The notes under the pieces: model-generated | Seen by the model: the letters and a program-made list of their open reading frames with translations, nothing else | Told to the model about the DNA's origin: nothing | Database searches by the model: none | Shown: in pieces, positions 6,601-9,564 of the stretch | Layout: each line of letters begins with the position of its first letter | How positions within the stretch are numbered: position 1 is the stretch's first letter | From: an uncultured Caulobacter sp. | Lineage (GTDB): Bacteria > Pseudomonadota > Alphaproteobacteria > Caulobacterales > Caulobacteraceae | NCBI GenBank assembly: GCA_937991555.1 | Contig: CALKHU010000093.1 | Coordinates: forward strand, 1 to 9,564 | Direction of reading: 5' to 3' | Length of the DNA: 9,564 nt | Made by a program: the position numbers and the translations under genes

Positions 6601-6921
6601 TCAGTCGTAGCGATAGTCGGCGCGAAACTGCCAAGCGCCTCCCTCGCCTTCCCAGGCGGAGTATTTCAGGGCGGTCCAGGGCTTTCCAAAGGATCGAAAG
6701 CAGTCGGCGAGCTCCAGCAGGGCGTCGAAGATTTCCGGAGTTGCCGCTACCACTTCTGTCAGTCCGTCCGGGCTTCGTATGACCGCCGCCAGTTGCTCTT
6801 CGTCGCCATCGCCGGCCCGCTCCGCCTCCAGTTGGGCGGCGGACCAAGCTGCCGGTGTTGCTTCGATGAGGGCGAGCACAATCCGTCTATCGATAGGTGC
6901 TTGGCATTCTTGAAGCGTCAT
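6601..6921 (-). CDS. Small acidic protein of unknown function, immunity-protein-like
   Basis: A 106-residue acidic protein without signal peptide or membrane segment. I do not recognise a firm family. The layout is an N-terminal helical part (MTLQECQAPIDRRIVLALIE), a middle rich in Glu and Ala, and a C-terminal WTALKYSAW...WQFRADYRYD block (82-106). That last block recalls DUF600/YezG-type immunity proteins, which end in a similar aromatic W...Y.Y(D/E) pattern, but this is a resemblance only. A single Cys pair (C6, C74) is present. By hand count the gene is about 62% GC, against about 70-73% in its neighbours, with more varied codon thirds, a sign of recent acquisition. ATG 6921 has CAGG eight bases upstream. 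It lies 35 bp downstream of the SDR gene on the same strand. No toxin gene is visible next to it. Confidence 0.7.
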   Translation of the reverse strand: MTLQECQAPIDRRIVLALIEATPAAWSAAQLEAERAGDGDEEQLAAVIRSPDGLTEVVAATPEIFDALLELADCFRSFGKPWTALKYSAWEGEGGAWQFRADYRYD

Positions 6922-6956
6922 CGAATTCGCCTGCGGCCCTCGACGGAGCGTTACCC

Positions 6957-7745
6957 CTACCGCGCGGTCATGCCGCCGTCGATGACCAGCTCGGCGCCGG
7001 TCATGTAGCGGGACTCGTCGCTGGCCAGGAACAGCACGCCCTGGGCGATGTCGACCGGCCAGCCCTTGTGGCCGAGCGGGGTGGCGACGGCGGTCATGTC
7101 GTCGAGGTTCATGGTCCGGGTCGGGGCCGCGTTGCCGCCGTCGGCGACGGTGCTGGAGATGGTGTCCCAGATCGGCGTCTCGATGATGCCCGGGTGGATC
7201 GAGTTGACCCGCACGCCGTCGCGGGCGGTGGCGCATTCCATGGCCGCGGCCTTGGTGAACAGCCGCACGGCGCCCTTGGTCGCGCAGTAGGCGGTCATGT
7301 TGGCCGCCCCGGTCAGGCCGGCCACCGACGAGACGTTGATGATGCTGCCGCCGCCGCTCCGGCGCATCAGCGGCAGGCTGTGCTTCACGCCCAGGAAGAC
7401 GCCTTCGACATTGATCGCCTGCTGCCTGCGCCAGTCGGCGAGGCTGAACTCGGTGACCGGACCGCCGATGCCGATGCCGGCGTTGTTGACCAGGATGTCG
7501 AGCCGGCCGAACCGGGCCTCGACCTCGGCGACGATGGCGATCCAGGCGTCCTCGCTGGTGACGTCGTGGGTCAGGTAGACGGCGCCGGCGCCGATCGCCG
7601 CGGCGACCTCGGCTCCCTTGGCGTCCTGGATGTCGGTGAGGACGACCTTCGCCCCCTCCGCCGCCAGCAGTTCGGCGCATCCGCGCCCGATCCCGCTCGC
7701 CGCGCCCGTCACCAGCGCCACCTTGCCCGCTACCCGTCCCGTCAT
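6957..7745 (-). CDS. Short-chain dehydrogenase/reductase (classical SDR)
   Basis: A 262-residue classical SDR oxidoreductase of the cytoplasm. The nucleotide-binding TGAASGIG is at 13-20. D38 at the end of strand 2 (VVLTD) favours NAD over NADP. NNAG is at 87-90. The catalytic set is N112, S140 (in INVSSVAG), Y153 and K157 (YCATK). The end, FLASDESRYMTGAELVIDGGMTAR, is the usual SDR C-terminus. Length is typical. The overall look is close to cyclopentanol/secondary-alcohol and hydroxysteroid-type dehydrogenases, but substrate cannot be fixed from sequence. ATG 7745 has a strong GGGAGGGG five or so bases upstream. The promoter region carries the dyad TTATCG-C-CGATAA. A glutathione S-transferase gene lies upstream on the same strand and a small unknown gene downstream; a stress or xenobiotic role would fit but is inferred. 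Confidence 0.93.
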   Translation of the reverse strand: MTGRVAGKVALVTGAASGIGRGCAELLAAEGAKVVLTDIQDAKGAEVAAAIGAGAVYLTHDVTSEDAWIAIVAEVEARFGRLDILVNNAGIGIGGPVTEFSLADWRRQQAINVEGVFLGVKHSLPLMRRSGGGSIINVSSVAGLTGAANMTAYCATKGAVRLFTKAAAMECATARDGVRVNSIHPGIIETPIWDTISSTVADGGNAAPTRTMNLDDMTAVATPLGHKGWPVDIAQGVLFLASDESRYMTGAELVIDGGMTAR

Positions 7746-7770
7746 GCGCCCCTCCCGTGGGGTTTGTTTA

Positions 7771-7783
7771 TTATCGCCGATAA
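7771..7783 (-). promoter_or_regulatory. Operator-like dyad TTATCG-C-CGATAA in the SDR promoter
   Basis: A perfect 6+6 dyad with one central base, 26 bp before the SDR start. It stands out as an AT-rich patch in very GC-rich DNA. It overlaps GATAAT (minus strand, 7770-7775), a good -10 hexamer, so a bound repressor would block transcription. The size and symmetry suit a TetR-, MarR- or GntR-type regulator, none of which is encoded in this window. No convincing -35 is seen at 16-18 bp. Confidence 0.45.
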
Positions 7784-7838
7784 GGTGAGGGGTGGGGGCG
7801 CCCGCCGTCAATCTTCCCCGGCCAGGCAAGGACGATGC

Positions 7839-8507
7839 TCAGGGGGCGTAGGCGTACGGTCCGCCCTTCTCCAGCGCGCGCCGGTAGGCCGGCCGCGCGT
7901 GGATCTTCTCGAGGAAGGCGGCCAGCCTGGGCCGTCCGTCCAGCGCGCCGGCGCGGTCGGCGGCGGCTTCGACCGGGAAGCTCATCATGATGTCCGCCGC
8001 GCTGAACTCTGATCCGGCGAACCATTCCGACCGGCCCAGCTCGGCCTCCCAGTAGTCGAAGTGCGCCGTCAGCTGCGGATCGACGAAGCCCCTGAGGGCG
8101 GTGTTCGAGACCGCCTTCACCAGCCCGCGCAACAGGGCCGGCGCGCGCTCCGGCATGGCCGTGAAGACCAGCTTCATCAACAGCGGCGGCATGGCCGAGC
8201 CCTCGGCGTAGTGCAGCCAGTAGGTGCAGCGCAGCCGCTCCTCCGTCCCGACCGGCGGCTTCAGCCGGCCGCCGGCGTAGGCGTCGCAGATGGTCTCGAC
8301 GATGGCTCCGGTCTCGGCCAGCACGGCCGGCCCGTCGGTGATCACCGGCGACTTGCCGAGCGGATGGATCGCCTTCAGCTCGGGCGGCGCGAGCATGGTC
8401 TTGCTGTCGCGCTCGTAGCGCCGGATCTCGTAGGGCAGCCCCAGCTCCTCCAGCAGCCACAGCACGCGCTGGGAGCGGGAGTTGTTGAGGTGGTGGACGG
8501 TCAGCAT
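7839..8507 (-). CDS. Glutathione S-transferase family protein
   Basis: A 222-residue cytosolic GST-like protein with both domains. The N-terminal thioredoxin-like domain (1-80) has LNNSRSQRVLWLLEEL (7-22), where S10 or S12 is the candidate thiol-activating serine. It also has GKSPV with the conserved cis-Pro (51-55) and ETGAI (65-69), the usual glutathione gamma-glutamyl contact. The C-terminal helical domain (about 88-222) carries the N-capping box as SAAD (169-172). The HHLNNSRSQR start resembles the bacterial group often annotated GstA or Gtt-like. It would conjugate or reduce electrophiles with glutathione; the substrate is unknown. The start ATG 8507 fits the family. A 93-bp gap with the dyad separates it from the SDR gene downstream, which likely has its own promoter. 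Confidence 0.92.
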   Translation of the reverse strand: MLTVHHLNNSRSQRVLWLLEELGLPYEIRRYERDSKTMLAPPELKAIHPLGKSPVITDGPAVLAETGAIVETICDAYAGGRLKPPVGTEERLRCTYWLHYAEGSAMPPLLMKLVFTAMPERAPALLRGLVKAVSNTALRGFVDPQLTAHFDYWEAELGRSEWFAGSEFSAADIMMSFPVEAAADRAGALDGRPRLAAFLEKIHARPAYRRALEKGGPYAYAP

Positions 8508-8565
8508 GGCAGGCGCTCCGGGTTGCCCGTGAAGCTAGGTCCGGCCCGACGCAAGTCCATCGCTG

Positions 8566-9030
8566 TCAGCAGCTGCCGAAGCCGGCGCCGCGCGCGCCCT
8601 CGCGCATGACGCTGATCAGGGCCGCCATCCGGGCGGCCGTTGGAACCACCTCCTCGGCCCCGCCGAACGGCTTGGCTTTGGAGAAGTAGCCTTGCGCCGA
8701 CTTCAGGTCGCGGCAGGCGTCGCGGGGCAGGGACGCGCCGTTGAAACCGTCCAGGGCGCGGCAGAACGAGCCCATGGATTCAGCCGCCCAGAGCGGCCAG
8801 TAGCCACCCATCCGGAGGCGTTCGCCCAGGAGGCCGCGACAGGCCTCCTTCTGGCGTTGGAGGATGTTGTCGCCGTTGGTCGTGGGGTCCTCGACGACGG
8901 CGATGAACGTCTTTGCGCGGGCCACCCAGGCGGCGGCGGCCTCTTCCTTGGTCAGGGCCAGGGCGGGCGCCGGCGCGAGAACGGCCGAGGCGAGGAGGGC
9001 GGCGGCCAGGGCGGCGGTGAAACGGGGCAT
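8566..9030 (-). CDS. Secreted four-cysteine protein of unknown function
   Basis: A 154-residue protein with a clear Sec signal peptide: MPRF followed by an Ala/Leu-rich core, then an AxA site (A23-L-A25), so cleavage is expected after residue 25. The mature part of about 129 residues is mostly helical in character and has four cysteines at 64, 90, 106 and 154, the last being the final residue. Four cysteines in an exported protein suggest two disulfides. No catalytic motif or known domain is recognised. AGGA lies about 11 bases before ATG 9030, and TTGACC at 9063-9068 (minus strand) is a possible -35 without a good -10. The gene stands alone between the chemoreceptor terminator and the GST gene. 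Confidence 0.8.
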   Translation of the reverse strand: MPRFTAALAAALLASAVLAPAPALALTKEEAAAAWVARAKTFIAVVEDPTTNGDNILQRQKEACRGLLGERLRMGGYWPLWAAESMGSFCRALDGFNGASLPRDACRDLKSAQGYFSKAKPFGGAEEVVPTAARMAALISVMREGARGAGFGSC

Positions 9031-9090
9031 GTCGCGAACATTCCTGCTGATGACGTGACCGAGGTCAAACGTCGTCGCCGGCGCGTCCGC

Positions 9091-9121
9091 AAGGGGGGGT
9101 AGTCGAGACGCCCCCCCTTTT
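9091..9121 (-). terminator. GC-rich hairpin terminator after the chemoreceptor gene
   Basis: AAGGGGGGG (9091-9099) pairs perfectly with CCCCCCCTT (9111-9119) around an 11-nt loop. On the minus strand it comes 28 bp after the chemoreceptor stop, with AAAA before the stem and only two U after it. On the plus strand UUUU follows the stem, so it would also stop transcripts from that side. It separates the chemoreceptor gene from the secreted-protein gene. Confidence 0.65.
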
Positions 9122-9147
9122 GGTGCAAGGATTTCGGGGACCCCGGG

Positions 9148-9564
9148 TCAGCCCGCCAGCGCCTGCAGGCGGTCCCGCTCGCGGAGCACCTCCGGCCGGT
9201 CGTCCTCGCCCGCGATCCGGAAGCGGCCGATCATCCGCGCCAGTTCGGAGGCCTCGTTCTTCAGCGCCAGGGTGGCGGCCGTGGACTGCTCGACCATGGC
9301 CGCGTTCTGCTGCACGACCTGGTCCATCTCGTTGACCGCGGTGTTCACCTCCGACAGCCCGACCGACTGTTCCTGCGCCGAGGCGGCGATTTCGGAGACC
9401 AGTTGGTCGATGCGGACCACCCGCTCGACGATGCCGCTCAGGGCCTCGCCGGTGCGGCCGACCAGGTCGACGCCCTGGCCGACGTTGGTGGCCGAGGAGG
9501 CGATGAGGCCCTTGATCTCCTTGGCCGCCTCGGCGGACCGCTGGGCCAGGGCCCGCACTTCCTG
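9148..9564 (-). CDS. Methyl-accepting chemotaxis protein, C-terminal end (cut by window edge)
   Basis: The last 138 residues of a chemoreceptor; the frame stays open across the right edge, so the sensing, HAMP and most signalling parts lie outside. The visible piece starts just after the kinase-control tip with QEVRALAQRSAEAAKEIKGLI, then the return helix of the coiled coil. A methylation-helix-like stretch follows, with IAASAQEQSVGLSEVNTAVNEMDQVVQQNAAMVEQSTAA (heptad Ala/Ser/Gln/Glu pattern of MCPs). It ends ARMIGRFRI plus a short Glu/Arg-rich tail. The last five residues are LQALAG-like and not the aromatic NWETF type that tethers CheR and CheB in some receptors. It acts in a membrane or cytoplasmic receptor array with CheA and CheW. 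The GTG at 9558 is internal, not a start. Confidence 0.95.
   Translation of the reverse strand, partial: QEVRALAQRSAEAAKEIKGLIASSATNVGQGVDLVGRTGEALSGIVERVVRIDQLVSEIAASAQEQSVGLSEVNTAVNEMDQVVQQNAAMVEQSTAATLALKNEASELARMIGRFRIAGEDDRPEVLRERDRLQALAG

Noticed and set aside
6922..7680. Upstream extension of the small unknown gene to 359 codons
   Set aside because: It crosses the SDR gene in a different frame and is composed of Arg/Gly/Asp shadow sequence.
8508..8565. Possible TTGCGTC / CCTAGCTT promoter before the GST gene
   Set aside because: Spacing between the elements is about 8 to 11 bp, too short for either the general or the Caulobacter-type housekeeping promoter, and neither element matches well.

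Overview
The window is high-GC (roughly 70% or more in most genes) and reads as ordinary chromosome of an alphaproteobacterium, most likely of the Caulobacter/Brevundimonas/Phenylobacterium group. That placement is an inference. It rests on GC content, the pseudaminic-acid genes, a bacterial ELM1-type protein and overall protein character. No rRNA, tRNA, CRISPR array, insertion sequence, phage gene or replication origin is visible. No gene-free stretch exceeds 200 bp.

Left part (1-2700). The 5' end of trxB (thioredoxin reductase) runs off the left edge. It is divergent from a small glycine-zipper membrane protein with an acidic Gly/Asp tail. Next comes pseI (pseudaminic acid synthase, + strand), facing pseG (the UDP-sugar hydrolase two steps earlier in the same pathway, - strand), with only 7 bp between their stop codons. 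Pse5Ac7Ac is typically attached to flagellin in this group; the other pathway genes are not in the window. Upstream of pseG is an apparently overlooked 24-codon reading frame. It has a strong Shine-Dalgarno sequence and its stop overlaps the pseG start (ATGA).

Middle (2699-5063, all - strand): an ELM1/DUF1022-type putative glycosyltransferase, greA, and a five-helix membrane protein of unknown function. The gap between greA and the ELM1-type gene holds two 33-bp palindromic elements in opposite orientation. Their stems differ by compensatory base changes, so they look like a REP-type pair.

Right part (5193-9564). On the + strand are an EamA-type transporter and a GNAT acetyltransferase, probably one operon. 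They converge on a - strand group: a low-GC 106-residue protein resembling a small immunity protein, an SDR dehydrogenase with an operator-like dyad in its promoter, a glutathione S-transferase and a secreted four-cysteine protein. The C-terminal end of a methyl-accepting chemotaxis protein enters from the right edge, followed by a strong GC hairpin terminator.

I found no convincing new multi-gene system. The most interesting observations are the coupled leader reading frame before pseG, the covarying palindrome pair, the ELM1-type gene beside the pse genes, and the small atypical-composition gene.
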